Positions 24,514 to 35,449 of a stretch of DNA of 64,000 nt are shown here, piece after piece (the first letter of the stretch is position 1; each line of letters opens with the position of its first letter). Position numbers and translations under genes: made by a program. The DNA is from Xylophilus sp. GW821-FHT01B05 (GTDB lineage: Bacteria > Pseudomonadota > Gammaproteobacteria > Burkholderiales > Burkholderiaceae_C), in contig CP152408.1 in assembly GCA_038961845.1 (NCBI GenBank), positions 3,286,001-3,350,000 on the forward strand. Direction: 5' to 3'. The notes beneath the pieces are model-generated. The model did no database searches and was not told where the DNA came from. It worked only from the letters and a program-made list of their open reading frames with translations.

Positions 24514-25686
24514 CTATTTCATCAGGTCGCTCAGGCTGACCGGCTTGATCTTGCCGCCCTCCACCGTGGCCACCACAGGGTCTACCAAGGTGCCGCCGGT
24601 GGCATCTACGCCGCGGAATTCACCGGCGTTCTGCTCCTTGGGCATGGTCGCCAGCGCGTCGCCGAGCTTGCTGCGGATGGCGGCCACGTCGGTGGTGCTG
24701 CCGGCCAGCTTCATCGCCAGAGCCAGTGCATGGGTGAGCGCATAGTTGTAGGAAGACTCGGTGGTCGGATCACGATCAGCGCCATAGGCCTTGCGGTAGG
24801 CCGCGCTGAAGGCCTTGGCACCGGGCCGTTCGTCATAGGACACTGGCAACACGCCAATGGAGCCCTCCAGCGGCGCCAGGCCGCCGGTGACCTTGGCCAT
24901 CTCGTCGAGTTTGGCCTGGTCCATGATCAGGAACCCACCTTTGAAGCCCAGTTCACGTGCCTGCTTGGCCACCAGCGCGGTCGGCTCGGACGGGCCACCG
25001 ATGAAGAGAACATCCGGCTTCTCCGCCAACACCCGGCTCACACCGCTGTAGAAGTCTGCCGAGCGGTTGTAGGACATGGGGTTGTTTGAGGCGATGGCGC
25101 CGCCTGCCTTCTCCCATGCCGGGCCGAACAGCTGCGTCCAGTTCTTGGCGTATTCGTGGTCGCCCGGCAGCATGCCCACGCGCTTGCCAAATTTCTTCAT
25201 CTCATAGCGGATAAAGGGCTCTATGTAGGAGTTGAAGGTCGGCGGGATGCGGATGGTGAGCTTGTTGCCCACTTCGGTGATCTTGGGTGTGCTGGAGTAG
25301 GCCATGACGATGAACTTCTCCTGCTCGTTGAAGGCCTGCATCGCGTAAATGCCGCCCGAGTGCGGCACGAACACGGCCGGCGTCTGGTGCTGCTGAACCA
25401 GGCGGCGCGCATTGATCGCAGCGTCGGCCGGCGAATACTTGTCGTCCAGGGCGACCAGCTCCAGCTTCACCTTCTTGCCCGCCACCTCCAGGCCCGCGGC
25501 ATTGATTTCCTTGATGGCCATCTCCATGCCATTGACCACGTTCTTGCCATAGAGCGCAGCGCCGCCGCTCAGCGGCCCGGTGAAGCCGATCTTCACCGTG
25601 TCCTGGGCGTGGGCCAGCGCACCTGTCAGCGCAAGCACCGAGGAAACCAGCGCCAGCCTGCGGGCCGAAGAGGGAACGAGCTTCAT
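24514..25686 (-). CDS. LIV-type ABC transporter substrate-binding protein (second system)
   Basis: 390 residues with a signal peptide (LALVSSVLALTGALAHAQ). The mature start DTVKIGFTGPLSGGAALYG is typical of type-1 binding proteins for amino acids and related ligands. The ATG at 25686 is preceded by AAGGAGACTCACC; the frame upstream of it is not protein-like. It ends 5 bases from the end of the convergent HAD gene. It is the distal gene of the leftward livH-livM-livG-livF-binding protein operon. Confidence 0.9.
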   Translation of the reverse strand: MKLVPSSARRLALVSSVLALTGALAHAQDTVKIGFTGPLSGGAALYGKNVVNGMEMAIKEINAAGLEVAGKKVKLELVALDDKYSPADAAINARRLVQQHQTPAVFVPHSGGIYAMQAFNEQEKFIVMAYSSTPKITEVGNKLTIRIPPTFNSYIEPFIRYEMKKFGKRVGMLPGDHEYAKNWTQLFGPAWEKAGGAIASNNPMSYNRSADFYSGVSRVLAEKPDVLFIGGPSEPTALVAKQARELGFKGGFLIMDQAKLDEMAKVTGGLAPLEGSIGVLPVSYDERPGAKAFSAAYRKAYGADRDPTTESSYNYALTHALALAMKLAGSTTDVAAIRSKLGDALATMPKEQNAGEFRGVDATGGTLVDPVVATVEGGKIKPVSLSDLMK

Positions 25687-25741
25687 GGTGAGTCTCCTTG
25701 TGTAAAACCTGGGCGACGGAACGGGGCAAGCCCCGCAGGCG

Positions 25742-26435
25742 TCATGCGCCGATATAGGCGGCGCGCACCGCCTCGTTGTGCAACAGCGAGTCACGATCGC
25801 CTTCGAGCGTGATGCGCCCGCGCTCGATCACGTAGGCGCGGTGCGCAATGGCCAGCGCAGAGAACGCGTTCTGCTCAGCCAGCAACACTGTGGTGCCGGC
25901 ACGGTTGATGCGCTGTATCACCTCGAACACCTGCTTGACCACCAGCGGGGCCAGGCCCAGCGAGGGCTCATCCAGCAGCAGCACCCTGGGCCGCCCCAGC
26001 AGGGCCCGCCCGATCGCCACCATCTGTTGCTGGCCTCCGGACAAAGAACCTGCAGGGTCGTTCTGCTTCTTCTCCAGGATGGGAAAGAGGCCAAACACCT
26101 CGTCCAGCGAACGCTGGATGCCGGCCTTGTCGCGCCGGTGCACATAGGCGCCCAGCGTGAGGTTCTTGCGCACCGACATCATGGGGAACAGCTTGCGGCC
26201 CTCAGGGCAATGCACCAGCCCATGGCCCACGATCTGCGCCGGGCGCATGCCGGCCAACTCTTTCTGCTCCAGCCGGATACGCCCCTTGGTCGGTCGCCGG
26301 ATACCGCTGGCGGCCATGAAGATCGAGGTTTTTCCTGCCCCGTTGGCCCCCAGCAGCACCACCAGTTCGCCCGCTGCGGCATGCAGGGTGACGCCCTCCA
26401 GCGCACGGAAGCTGCCGTAGTGCAGGTCCACATCA

Positions 26436-26449
<14 letters not shown>
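25742..26449 (-). CDS. LIV-type ABC transporter ATPase (LivF family, second system)
   Basis: 235 residues. Walker A GANGAGKTS (about 37-45), signature LSGGQQQMVA, Walker B VLLLDEPSLGLAP and LLAEQN with the switch region. The start overlaps the end of livG by 14 bases, implying tight co-translation. It forms a heterodimer with the LivG-type protein. No departures from the usual motifs are visible. Confidence 0.93.
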
Positions 26450-27192
<743 letters not shown>

Positions 27193-27200
<8 letters not shown>

Positions 27201-28194
27201 GGCGCTCTGCCTGGTTGCGCGCACCGTGCGGACTGGCCTGTGCCCGCGCCGCATGGGCACGGCGTGCACGGTGCTTGAGCCAGGTGCCGACGATGCCGTC
27301 CGGCAGGAAGATGATCAGCAAGATCAACATCGGCCCGAACACCACCATGCGGTAGTCCTGAAGGAATTGCAGGCTTTGGGTAAGAAAGGTCACCAGCGCC
27401 GTACCCACCAGCGGCCCCAGCAGAGTCCCTATGCCGCCCACCAGGACGAACATCACCAGGTCGAAGGTCACAGCCTCGCTGGCAAGGTCGGGCCCCAGGA
27501 AGCGCACCTGGCCCGCATACAGCGCGCCGGCAATGCCCGCGTAGGTCACCGACAGCACAAAGGAGAGCGTCTTGGTGCGCATCAGGTTCACGCCCAGCGC
27601 CTCTGCCAGCTCGTCGCTGTTGCGCACCGCCATGAAGCTGCGGCCCAGCAGCGAGCGCACGATGCGCGCCATGACCCAGATGCCCAGCGCCAGGAAGGCC
27701 AGCACCAGGTAGTACTGCGACAGCGGCGTGCCGAACTGCAGCGGCCCGATACCCGTCGGCGCAGGGATGCCCATGATGCCCACCGTCCCGTGCGTCAGGC
27801 TCTCCCACTTCTCTATCAGCAGGAACATGATGTAGCTCACACACAGCGTGAAGATCGAGAAGTAATGGCCCTTGAGCCGCAGCGACAGGATGCCGACGAA
27901 GAAACCCAGCACGGCCGTCACCATGCCCGCCAGCACGAAGGCGATCCAGTAAGGCACCTGATGGTCCACCGTGAGAATGCCCACGGCATAGGCGCCCACC
28001 GCCATGAAGGCGCCATGCGCCAGGTTGAACTGGCCGGTATAGCCCGTGATGAGGTTCAACCCCAGCGCGGCAATGGCCATGATGAAGGCCTGCGTGGCCA
28101 CCGAGACCAGGTAGTTGTTCTGCGCCGCCAACGGGAATGCGATGGCCAGCAACGCCAGCACGATCCATCCAGCACGCCCCTGCAAGACTTGCAT
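27193..28194 (-). CDS. LIV-type ABC transporter permease (LivM family, second system)
   Basis: 333 residues, hydrophobic throughout, with LNLITGYTGQFNLAHGAFMA near residues 45-64 and FVLVGGIGTLLGPLVGTAL near 245-265. A longer frame runs on the same strand in another phase and is a shadow. The start touches the stop of livH (28194). It forms the channel with LivH. Confidence 0.92.
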
Positions 28195-29060
28195 CAGCGG
28201 GCTCCTTTCGCCACGAACAGGCCATGGGGCCGGAACGACAGGATCACCACCAGCAGCACGAAGGCAATGATGTCCTTGTAGTCGGTCGAGAAATAGAAGC
28301 CGCCAAAGCTCTCTGCCATGCCGATGATCAGGCCGCCGACGATGGCCCCGGGGAAGCTGCCCATACCCCCCAGGATGATGATGACGAAGGCCTTGGTGAT
28401 CACCAGGTTGCCCATGCTGGGATAGACCAGATTGATCGGCGCGTAGAGCACGGCCGCCACCGCAGCAAGTGCGCCCGAGATGGCGAACACCAGCAGCGTG
28501 ACGCGCGTGGCGTCAATGCCGACCAGTGCCGCGCCGTCGCGGTTCTGCGCCATGGCGACGATGGTCGAGCCCAGCACGGTGTGGTTGAGGAACAGGTGCA
28601 GCAGCACCATGAGCCCGAAGGCCGCACCAATGATCAGCAGCCGCTGCAATGGGGCCGTCAGGCCAAAGACCTGCACGATCTGCCCGTAGGGCGTCGGCAT
28701 GCGATGGAAGTCCGCCCCGAACAAGGCCTGCGCGCCCGCCTCAAGGAACAGCAGGATGCCGATGGCGGCAATCATGTCGTGCAGCTCCGGGGCATTGCGC
28801 AGCGGATGAAAAACCAGACGCTCGGCCAGCATCGCCAGCACTGCCACCGCAGCCGCAGCGCCGGCCATGGCCACCCAGTAGTTCATGCCCAGCACGGCCA
28901 TGAGGTAGTAGGCGACGAAGGCCCCGGCCATGTAGAAGGCCCCATGCGCGAAGTTCGGCACATGCAGGATGCCGTAGACCAGCGTGAGGCCCAGCGCCAC
29001 AAGGCTATAGACGCCGCCTACGGTCAGGCCGTTGAGAAATTGCTGAAAAAACAGTTCCAC
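28194..29060 (-). CDS. LIV-type ABC transporter permease (LivH family, second system)
   Basis: 288 residues if translation begins at the GTG at 29060 (VELFFQQFLNGLTVGG), which has GCGAGGAC just upstream; an ATG at 29111 in the same frame gives an untypical N-terminus. Marks are YSLVALGLTLVYGILHVPNF and IIILGGMGSFPGAIVGGLI. First gene of the second importer operon. The 150 bases to the mntP stop hold nothing I recognise. Confidence 0.9.
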   Translation of the reverse strand: MELFFQQFLNGLTVGGVYSLVALGLTLVYGILHVPNFAHGAFYMAGAFVAYYLMAVLGMNYWVAMAGAAAAVAVLAMLAERLVFHPLRNAPELHDMIAAIGILLFLEAGAQALFGADFHRMPTPYGQIVQVFGLTAPLQRLLIIGAAFGLMVLLHLFLNHTVLGSTIVAMAQNRDGAALVGIDATRVTLLVFAISGALAAVAAVLYAPINLVYPSMGNLVITKAFVIIILGGMGSFPGAIVGGLIIGMAESFGGFYFSTDYKDIIAFVLLVVILSFRPHGLFVAKGAR

Positions 29061-29210
29061 GTCGGTCCTCGCAAGGCCTCCCGCAGTAGCGCGCCAGGCC
29101 GGCGGCCACATGAGGAAGAAGCGGCGGATTGTGGAGGTCCGGGCCAGGACCAGTGACTATGGTTTGCCCGGACACGGTCACGCAGGAGACTCGCCTGCGC
29201 GCCGCGCGGC

Positions 29211-29786
29211 TCAGCCGGCTGCGCCGCTCAGATGCTCGAAAAGAATGAAGGCACCGATGCCGATCAGCACCAGGCCGCCAGCCATCTCGGCACGGCGCCC
29301 GACAATCTGGCCGAGCACGCGCCCCAGCATCACGCCCAGCGTCACCATCACCAGGGTGGCGGTGCCAATGGCGGCAGCCACGGACAGGATGTTGGCGTCG
29401 ATGAAGGCCAGGCCCACGCCCACGGCCATCGCATCAATGCTGGTGGCAAACGCGGTGACCGCCAACAGGGCGAACGAATGGCGGGTTGGCCTCTCCTCCT
29501 GCGCCTCCTCGGGCCGCGTCATGGCGGCCCAGAGCATGCGCAGGCCCAGAGCAGAGAGCAGAACGAATGCGATCCAGTGATCCCAGGCCGCAACGTAACG
29601 AGCGGCTGCCAGCCCGGCGGCCCAGCCAATGACCGGCGTGATGGCCTCGATGCAGCCGAAGATCAGACCGGTGCGCAGCGCCTCGCCGAACCGGGGCCTG
29701 TCAAGTGCCGCGCCTTTGCCAATGGCGGCAGCAAAGGCATCAGTGGACATGGCGAACGCCAGCAATGCCGTGGAAGCGAAATTCAT
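29211..29786 (-). CDS. mntP: Manganese efflux pump MntP
   Basis: 191 residues and six membrane helices in two repeats, each with an acidic metal residue: [14 protein letters not shown] near residue 16 and [11 protein letters not shown] in the second half. It starts at the ATG at 29786 (MNFAST); the frame upstream crosses the riboswitch and is not coding. It exports Mn2+ from the cytoplasm. Control is read from the leader: a yybP-ykoY manganese riboswitch lies at about 29860-29970, so the gene should be switched on by high Mn2+. Confidence 0.93.
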   Translation of the reverse strand: MNFASTALLAFAMSTDAFAAAIGKGAALDRPRFGEALRTGLIFGCIEAITPVIGWAAGLAAARYVAAWDHWIAFVLLSALGLRMLWAAMTRPEEAQEERPTRHSFALLAVTAFATSIDAMAVGVGLAFIDANILSVAAAIGTATLVMVTLGVMLGRVLGQIVGRRAEMAGGLVLIGIGAFILFEHLSGAAG

Positions 29787-29859
29787 GGAGTGGGAGAAAG
29801 CAAGGGCCGGTTGGAGACGCCACGGCATGCCCTGCACTCCGGCCTTGCCGTGCATACGC

Positions 29860-29970
29860 ATACCGCTGGTCTCGCCAACCTTTCGGCTACCCACGCCACG
29901 GCACACAGTGCCGAGTATGTTGACGTGGGCGCTTCCGCAAACCGGAAGCAGGCTACTCCCCAAAAGAGGC
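29860..29970 (-). ncRNA. yybP-ykoY manganese riboswitch
   Basis: Reading leftwards the three conserved blocks occur in order: GGGGAGTAGCC (about 29950-29960), GTCAACATACTCG (about 29911-29923) and GGTTGGCGAGACC (about 29868-29880). These are the invariant parts of the Mn2+-sensing yybP-ykoY aptamer, and the following gene is mntP, its typical target. Between the aptamer and the ATG, G/C-rich segments such as GCACGGCA and TGCCGTG can pair and probably form the expression platform. A promoter with TGTCAG, 16 bases, GATACA lies upstream. Confidence 0.9.
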
Positions 29971-30130
29971 CGGAAGTGTATCACCCGCCTCATAGCGCCT
30001 GACAGTGCTTGACCCTGTGCAAGGTGGTAACAATCGCCCCTGGTAGCGGGCGGTAACATCCCCGCGATATTCATTTCCACGCCGGTCCGCTCATGGGAGC
30101 CGCCGTGTCCCAATGCCCGAGGAGAATCGC

Positions 30131-32017
30131 ATGTTTACCCGCGCCAGCCCAGCAGCCCGTTCCACATCCGGACTCCTCCATCCGCAACGCCAACCCTCCG
30201 GCAAGCCGGCATGGATGCATGCTGCGGCGTGGGCCATACCACTGGCCTTGCTGACGGCCTGCGGCTCGACGCCGCTCCCTCCTTGGCAGCCTGGCCAGGA
30301 GGCTGCGGGCGCCCGCCGTCCAACGCCCGGGGTCGTGGTGCGGCCGGCGCCGCCAGTCATCGACATGTCGCCGCCGGGGGCCGTCGTCACGCCGGTCTCG
30401 CCATCTGGCCTGCAGACCGTACCGGGCAGCGCTGCGCCGCCGGACGCATTGGCGCCCCCGCCCTACTTGGACGCCGTGGCGGCGCGCTTTCCCGATCCAT
30501 CCGTGCGCTACAGCACGCCCGGCCTGCAGCCTGATCGCAGCAGCTTCACCACCAACGCCGAGGTCCACGCCTGGCTGAGCAGCCTGTCTGCGACGGCGTC
30601 CGGCGCCGGTGGGGCGCGTGCCGGCCTTCTGGCCATCGGGCGCTCCCAGCGCGGCGAACCGCTGGAGGCCCTGGTGATCACGCGCTCTGCCAACACCGAG
30701 CCCAGCACGCTGCTGGCCGATGGCCGCCCTACCGTGCTGCTGATAGGCCAGCAGCACGGCGACGAGCCGGCCGGCAGCGAAGCACTGCTGGTAGTGGCCC
30801 GCGAGGCGTCGCAAGGCTTGCTCGAACCGCTGCTGAACCGCATCAACGTGATCGTGGTGCCCCGCGCCAATCCTGATGGCGCGGCCGCCGGCACCCGCAC
30901 TACCGCCAACGGCATCGACATGAACCGCGACCACCTGGTGCTGCGTACGCCAGAGGCCCAGGCACTGGCCCGCCTGGTGCGGGACTATCGGCCGATGGTC
31001 GTGGTCGACGCGCATGAATACACGGTGGTTGGCCGCTTCCTGCAGAAGTTCGGCGGCGTCCAGCGCTACGACGGCCTGGTGCAGTACGCCACCACCGGCA
31101 ATCTGCCGGAGTTCGTCACCAAGGCCTCCGAAGAATGGGTGCGGCGCCCCCTGGTCACGGCGCTCAACCGCCAATCCCTGAGCAACGAGTGGTACTACAC
31201 CACCTCCACCGACCCGGAGGACAAGCGCGTCTCCATGGGCGGCGTGCAGCCCGATACCGGCCGCAACGTCAACGGGCTCAAGAACACGGTGAGCCTGCTG
31301 CTGGAGACCCGCGGCGTCGGCATCGGCCGCCTGCACATCCAGCGCCGCGTGCACACCCATGTCACGGCCGTGGCCAGCGTGCTGCAAAGCACGGCGGCGC
31401 GTGCCGATGACCTGAAGCAGCTGCGCTCCTTCGTGGAGCGGGACGTGAGTTCCCTGGCCTGCCGCGAGGACGCCGTGATCGACGCCGGCCCCACGCCGGG
31501 CCGGCGCACGCTGCTGATGCTTGACCCGCAGACCGGCGCAGACCGCAGCATCGATGTCGAGTGGAATTCGTCGCTCGCGCTGCGCACGCTCAAGTCCCGC
31601 AAGCGGCCCTGCGGCTACTGGCTGTCGGCCGCGGCGGCACCAGCAGTCGACCGGCTGCGCATGATGGGCGTGCAGGTGATGCGCGTGATGGAGCCCAGCT
31701 CGCTGCTGATGGACACCTACCGGGAAACCGCACGCACCACTGGCGCACGCGCAGACGTACGCGGCACGGTGGCCGACGGCGGCGCGGGTGACAGCACGCG
31801 CGTGGAAGTGGCACTGAGCCGCAGCCTGATCGACATACCGCAAGGCAGCTACTACGTGCCACTGAGCCAGCCCTTGGGCAACCTTGCCGTGGCGGCACTG
31901 GAGCCCGACACGCAGAACAGCTTTTTCGCCAACCATGTGATCGAGAGCCTCGACTCTTCGGCGCGCGTGGCCGGCCCGCCGCCGGCATCGCTGCGCCTGG
32001 AAGAGCTGCAACCCTGA
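30131..32017 (+). CDS. M14-family zinc carboxypeptidase-like lipoprotein
   Basis: 628 residues. CGAGGAGAATCGC sets the ATG at 30131. A lipobox (PLALLTAC) gives an envelope anchor, followed by a proline-rich linker to about residue 110. The catalytic domain has a Zn motif [14 protein letters not shown] (His and Glu), NRDH and [12 protein letters not shown] (second His). The protein is longer than single-domain M14 enzymes and has a C-terminal extension (residues about 400-628) of unknown role. Likely trims peptides or cell-wall fragments. No linked operon partner is visible. Confidence 0.8.
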   Translation: MFTRASPAARSTSGLLHPQRQPSGKPAWMHAAAWAIPLALLTACGSTPLPPWQPGQEAAGARRPTPGVVVRPAPPVIDMSPPGAVVTPVSPSGLQTVPGSAAPPDALAPPPYLDAVAARFPDPSVRYSTPGLQPDRSSFTTNAEVHAWLSSLSATASGAGGARAGLLAIGRSQRGEPLEALVITRSANTEPSTLLADGRPTVLLIGQQHGDEPAGSEALLVVAREASQGLLEPLLNRINVIVVPRANPDGAAAGTRTTANGIDMNRDHLVLRTPEAQALARLVRDYRPMVVVDAHEYTVVGRFLQKFGGVQRYDGLVQYATTGNLPEFVTKASEEWVRRPLVTALNRQSLSNEWYYTTSTDPEDKRVSMGGVQPDTGRNVNGLKNTVSLLLETRGVGIGRLHIQRRVHTHVTAVASVLQSTAARADDLKQLRSFVERDVSSLACREDAVIDAGPTPGRRTLLMLDPQTGADRSIDVEWNSSLALRTLKSRKRPCGYWLSAAAAPAVDRLRMMGVQVMRVMEPSSLLMDTYRETARTTGARADVRGTVADGGAGDSTRVEVALSRSLIDIPQGSYYVPLSQPLGNLAVAALEPDTQNSFFANHVIESLDSSARVAGPPPASLRLEELQP

Positions 32018-32040
32018 GAGGGTCTTGCTGCCAGCTGCCG

Positions 32041-32110
32041 ATTTTGGTGAAAAGTGCCATTTTCCCAGGCGCAGCCTGGGCTTTAAGCTATATATTTAAT
32101 AGCAATAAAG
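32041..32110 (-). repeat. Dispersed Comamonadaceae-type repeat, copy A
   Basis: Reading leftwards it contains ATAGC at the start of an AT-rich block, TATAGCTTAAAGCCCAGG, a loop and CCTGGG (hairpin CCCAGGC-GCA-GCCTGGG, 32064-32080), then GGCACTTTTCACC. Copies B and C show the same order. It stands between the M14 gene and the next gene and could also act as a transcription terminator or mRNA stabiliser. The rest of 32018-32236 holds nothing I recognise. Confidence 0.7.
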
Positions 32111-32236
32111 CTTTACCGATGGCGGGCCTCCAACGGCCGCCGCCTGCACGTGGGCGCCTGCTTCGTCCTACAGCAGGCAGACAGCCGCGTGCCTAAGCTT
32201 CATGCCGAGACAGGTTTCCTGCCAAAGGAGCCCAGC

Positions 32237-32641
32237 ATGAAGGAATTTTCACTGCACTCCGGCATGCGGACGCTGGCCGGAGCGTTCTACCCTACCGGCC
32301 ATGCCGTGGTCATGTTTCCGGAAGAGACCCATGCCCTGCAGACAGCCGGGGCGCTGGTGGCGGAAGGCTTCAGCGCGGACGAGGTGCAACTGCTCAAGCC
32401 CGAAGCCGTGCTCACCGAGATTCTGCAATTTGAAGCAGACAAGAAAGGCGCCCTGCCCTCCGTCGGCACCGAAGCAGCCACGGCCCGCAGCTTTGGCGAG
32501 CTGGCACGGCAGGGGCACTACGGGCTGCTGGTCGTGACCGACGACGCCGAGACGGCTGAACGCCTGATGGCCGTGGTGCGGCGCGTGCCGTTCTCGGCCG
32601 CGCAGCGCTACCGCCAATGGGTGATCGAAGATCTGAACTAG
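32237..32641 (+). CDS. Conserved hypothetical protein
   Basis: 134 residues starting MKEFSLHSGMRTLAGAFY, with AAGGAGCCC in front of the ATG. No signal peptide or membrane segment. A central region resembles ACT-like or general stress-domain folds only loosely (alternating hydrophobic strands and helices: VVMFPEETHALQTAGALVAEGF). I do not recognise the family. The end overlaps the stop of the convergent antiporter gene by 4 bases. Function unknown. Confidence 0.7.
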   Translation: MKEFSLHSGMRTLAGAFYPTGHAVVMFPEETHALQTAGALVAEGFSADEVQLLKPEAVLTEILQFEADKKGALPSVGTEAATARSFGELARQGHYGLLVVTDDAETAERLMAVVRRVPFSAAQRYRQWVIEDLN

Positions 32642-34341
32642 GCGTGCGCCTGGGCCGCTGACGCCCGCTGCAGCACGTGCCGCACCATCGCCTGCGCCAG
32701 TTCCTGCTCGCCCAGGAAGACGGTGCCCACGTGCTCTTGCTCCAGCAGGCGCGCTTCGTCCTCGTTGTGCATGCGCACCACCACCTCGATGTCCGGGTTC
32801 AGCGTACGCGCCGTGGTGATCATCTGGCGCACACCCAGCGCGTCGGGCACGGCAATGACCAGCATGCGCGCGCGGGCGATGTGGGCCTGGATCAGCACGG
32901 CCGGGTCCATCGCATTGCCGGACACCGCTGCAATGCCGGAGGCGCGCAGGCGCTCCACCAGTTCGCGGTTTTCCTCGGCCACGACAAAGGGCATTTCCTG
33001 CTCGGTCAGCGCAGCCGCGATGCGCCGGCCCACGCGCCCATAGCCCACCAGCACCACCTGGTGCGCCAGGTAGCGCGCGTGGGTGGTGGTGGGCAGCTCG
33101 GCCAGCGGGTCGTCGCGCTGCTCCAGCCGGCGGGCGAATGCGGATTTCTCCAGCAGCCAGCGGCGTATCGGCTCGATGCCCTTGAACACCAGTGGGTTGA
33201 TGGCAATCGAGATCAAGGCCCCCGCCAGCACCAGGCTCTGCCCCTCTGGCGGCAGCAGGCCGAGCGACAGGCCCAGGCTGATCAGGATGAAAGAGAACTC
33301 GCCAATCTGCGCCAGGCTGGCCGAGATGGTCAGCGCCGTATGCAGCGGGTAGCGGAAGGCCAGCACCAGCGCCGCCGCGGCAATCGACTTGCCGACGATG
33401 ATGATTCCGACCACGGCCAGCACCTGCAGCGGCCGATCGATCAGCACACGCGGATCGAACAGCATGCCCACCGACACAAAGAACAGCACCGCGAAAGCAT
33501 CGCGCAGCGGCAATGATTCTTCGGCCGCGCGGTGGCTGAATTCGGATTCCCGCATCACCATGCCGGCGAAGAATGCGCCCAGCGCAAAAGACACACCAAA
33601 CAGCGCCGCCGAGCCAAAGGCAATGCTGACCGCCGCCGCCACCACGCACAGCGTGAAGAGTTCACGCGAACCGGTGCGGGTGATCTGCCACAGCAGCCAG
33701 GGGAACACGCGCCGGCCCACGACCAGCATCAGCGCCACAAACAAGCCCACCTGCAGCAGCGTCAAGCCCAGGGTCTTCAGCAGCGACCCAGCCGCGCCAG
33801 GGTCCACCTTGCCACCCAGCCAGCCCGCCAGCGGCGGCAGCAGCACCAGCACCAGCACCATGGCCAAGTCTTCCACCACCAGCCAGCCCACCGCCACGCG
33901 CCCGGTGAAGGAATCAAGAATGCCCAACGTCTCCAGGGCACGCAGCAGCACCACGGTACTGGCCACCGACAGCGATAGCCCGAACACCAGCGCCGCGCCA
34001 AAGCTCCAGCCCCACATCGATGCCACGCCCATGCCCATCAGCGTGGCCACCACGATCTGCACGATGGCCCCGGGCAAGGCCAGGCGGCGCACCGACAGCA
34101 GGTCATCCAGCGAAAAGTGCAGGCCCACGCCAAACATCAGCAGCATCACGCCGATCTCTGACAGCTGCGACGCGATCTCACCGTCAGCCACGAAGCCCGG
34201 CGTAAACGGCCCGATGATCACGCCCGCCAGCAAATAGCCCACCAGCGCCGGCAAGCGCACCTTGGCCGCCAGAAAGCCGAACACAAGTGCCAGCCCCAGG
34301 CCGACGGCTATGGTGTTGATGAGCGAGACACTGTGGGGCAT
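32638..34341 (-). CDS. Kef/YbaL-type monovalent cation:proton antiporter (CPA2) with RCK domain
   Basis: 567 residues from the ATG at 34341 (MPHSVSLINT); the frame upstream is not membrane protein-like. About 12 transmembrane helices (residues 1-390) are followed by a cytosolic TrkA-N/RCK domain with GYGRVG (near 418) that binds nucleotide, then a C-terminal tail. Such systems export K+ in exchange for protons, often under control of nucleotides or glutathione adducts. Its closest relatives by pattern are YbaL-like proteins. No partner ancillary gene is adjacent. Confidence 0.9.
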   Translation of the reverse strand: MPHSVSLINTIAVGLGLALVFGFLAAKVRLPALVGYLLAGVIIGPFTPGFVADGEIASQLSEIGVMLLMFGVGLHFSLDDLLSVRRLALPGAIVQIVVATLMGMGVASMWGWSFGAALVFGLSLSVASTVVLLRALETLGILDSFTGRVAVGWLVVEDLAMVLVLVLLPPLAGWLGGKVDPGAAGSLLKTLGLTLLQVGLFVALMLVVGRRVFPWLLWQITRTGSRELFTLCVVAAAVSIAFGSAALFGVSFALGAFFAGMVMRESEFSHRAAEESLPLRDAFAVLFFVSVGMLFDPRVLIDRPLQVLAVVGIIIVGKSIAAAALVLAFRYPLHTALTISASLAQIGEFSFILISLGLSLGLLPPEGQSLVLAGALISIAINPLVFKGIEPIRRWLLEKSAFARRLEQRDDPLAELPTTTHARYLAHQVVLVGYGRVGRRIAAALTEQEMPFVVAEENRELVERLRASGIAAVSGNAMDPAVLIQAHIARARMLVIAVPDALGVRQMITTARTLNPDIEVVVRMHNEDEARLLEQEHVGTVFLGEQELAQAMVRHVLQRASAAQAHA

Positions 34342-34566
34342 CGAGGGCTTTCTCCAGGCGGGGACGGGTGGTGAAAACGGCCGTGCGGTCGCGCACCAGG
34401 CACGCCGCAGGCAAAACTGCAACCGGTTATAACCGCAGCGCGCAAAAGACCCGTTCCGGCCAAGGGCATGGCGCCGGAAAACAAGACAGCACCCGGTCTT
34501 GGCGAGGCTCATCGGTGTTCTGGCCAAACGAGCAGCCGCCTTCAACACCGCCGCTTTTGGCAATCA

Positions 34567-34633
34567 CTTTTTCAGTCAAAAGTGCCTCTAGCCCAGGCAC
34601 ATCCTGGGCTTATAGCTATCTATTTGATAGATA
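34567..34633 (-). repeat. Dispersed Comamonadaceae-type repeat, copy B
   Basis: Reading leftwards: ATAGCTATAAGCCCAGG, a 5-base loop, CCTGGGCT and then AGAGGCACTTTTGACTG. The hairpin AGCCCAGG/CCTGGGCT is exact. It lies between the antiporter start and the phaB terminator. The remainder of 34342-34660 holds the presumed antiporter promoter; I see no gene. Confidence 0.75.
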
Positions 34634-34660
34634 TTCAGCCTTGCCAGCGGCGAGCCAAAA

Positions 34661-34690
34661 GCACAAAACCCGCCGAAGCGGGTTTTGTGC
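34661..34690 (-). terminator. Rho-independent-type terminator after phaB
   Basis: Perfect 13-bp stem GCACAAAACCCGC / GCGGGTTTTGTGC around a CGAA tetraloop, 22 bases after the phaB stop (34712, leftward). The AT-rich base of the stem gives T-runs on both strands, so it should stop leftward transcription from phaB. Confidence 0.88.
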
Positions 34691-34711
34691 AGAGTCCGCC
34701 AGAGCGAAAAC

Positions 34712-35449
34712 TCAGCCCATGTGCAAGCCACCGTTGACGGCGAACTCGGCCCCGGTGGAATAGCCGCCCTCGTCCGAGGACAGCCAGGCAATGATCGACG
34801 CGATCTCACCCGGCTCGCCCAGGCGCTTGACCGGAATGGTGCCGACGATCTTGTCGAGCACATCCTGGCGAATCGCCTTGACCATGTCGGTGCCGATATA
34901 GCCCGGGCTCACGGTATTGACCGTCACGCCCTTGGTAGCCAACTCTTGCGCCAGCGCCATCGAGAAGCCATGCATGCCGGCCTTGGCGGCCGAGTAGTTG
35001 GTCTGCCCGACCTGGCCCTTCATGCCGTTGACCGAGCTGATGTTGACGATGCGGCCCCAGCCGCGCTCCACCATATCGCCCACCACCTGCTTGGTGACGT
35101 TGAACATGCTGTTGAGGTTGGTCTCGATCACCGCATCCCAGTCTTCGCGGGTCATCTTCAGGAACATGCGGTCGCGGGTGATGCCGGCGTTGTTCACCAG
35201 CACATCGATGCTGCCGTGCTCGGCCTTGGCCTTGCCGAAAGCCTCGACCGTGGAGTCCCAGTTACCGACATTGCCAACCGAGGCGTAGAAGGTAAAGCCC
35301 TGGGCCTTCTGCTCGGTCAGCCACTTGTCGTAGTCCCGTGTCGGGCCACAGCCGGCAATCACGGTAAAGCCATCACGGTGCAGGCGTTGGCAGATCGCAG
35401 TACCGATGCCCCCCATTCCTCCCGTCACATATGCCACTCGCTTGCTCAT
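34712..35449 (-). CDS. phaB: Acetoacetyl-CoA reductase
   Basis: 245 residues. The SDR motifs are TGGMGGIG (9-16), NNAG, NISSVN and YSAAK; the QVGQTNYSAAKAGMHGFSMA stretch and the short C-terminal FAVNGGLHMG are characteristic of PhaB. It reduces acetoacetyl-CoA to (R)-3-hydroxybutyryl-CoA with NADPH for polyhydroxybutyrate synthesis. phaA and phaC lie 3-6 kb away (38338-41251), separated by a chemoreceptor and another SDR. The gene has its own terminator. Confidence 0.92.
   Translation of the reverse strand: MSKRVAYVTGGMGGIGTAICQRLHRDGFTVIAGCGPTRDYDKWLTEQKAQGFTFYASVGNVGNWDSTVEAFGKAKAEHGSIDVLVNNAGITRDRMFLKMTREDWDAVIETNLNSMFNVTKQVVGDMVERGWGRIVNISSVNGMKGQVGQTNYSAAKAGMHGFSMALAQELATKGVTVNTVSPGYIGTDMVKAIRQDVLDKIVGTIPVKRLGEPGEIASIIAWLSSDEGGYSTGAEFAVNGGLHMG

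Noticed and set aside
30071..32011. Long leftward open frame of about 645 codons
   Set aside because: Antisense to the M14 peptidase gene, which has a lipobox and zinc motifs; the antisense product has no recognisable domain.
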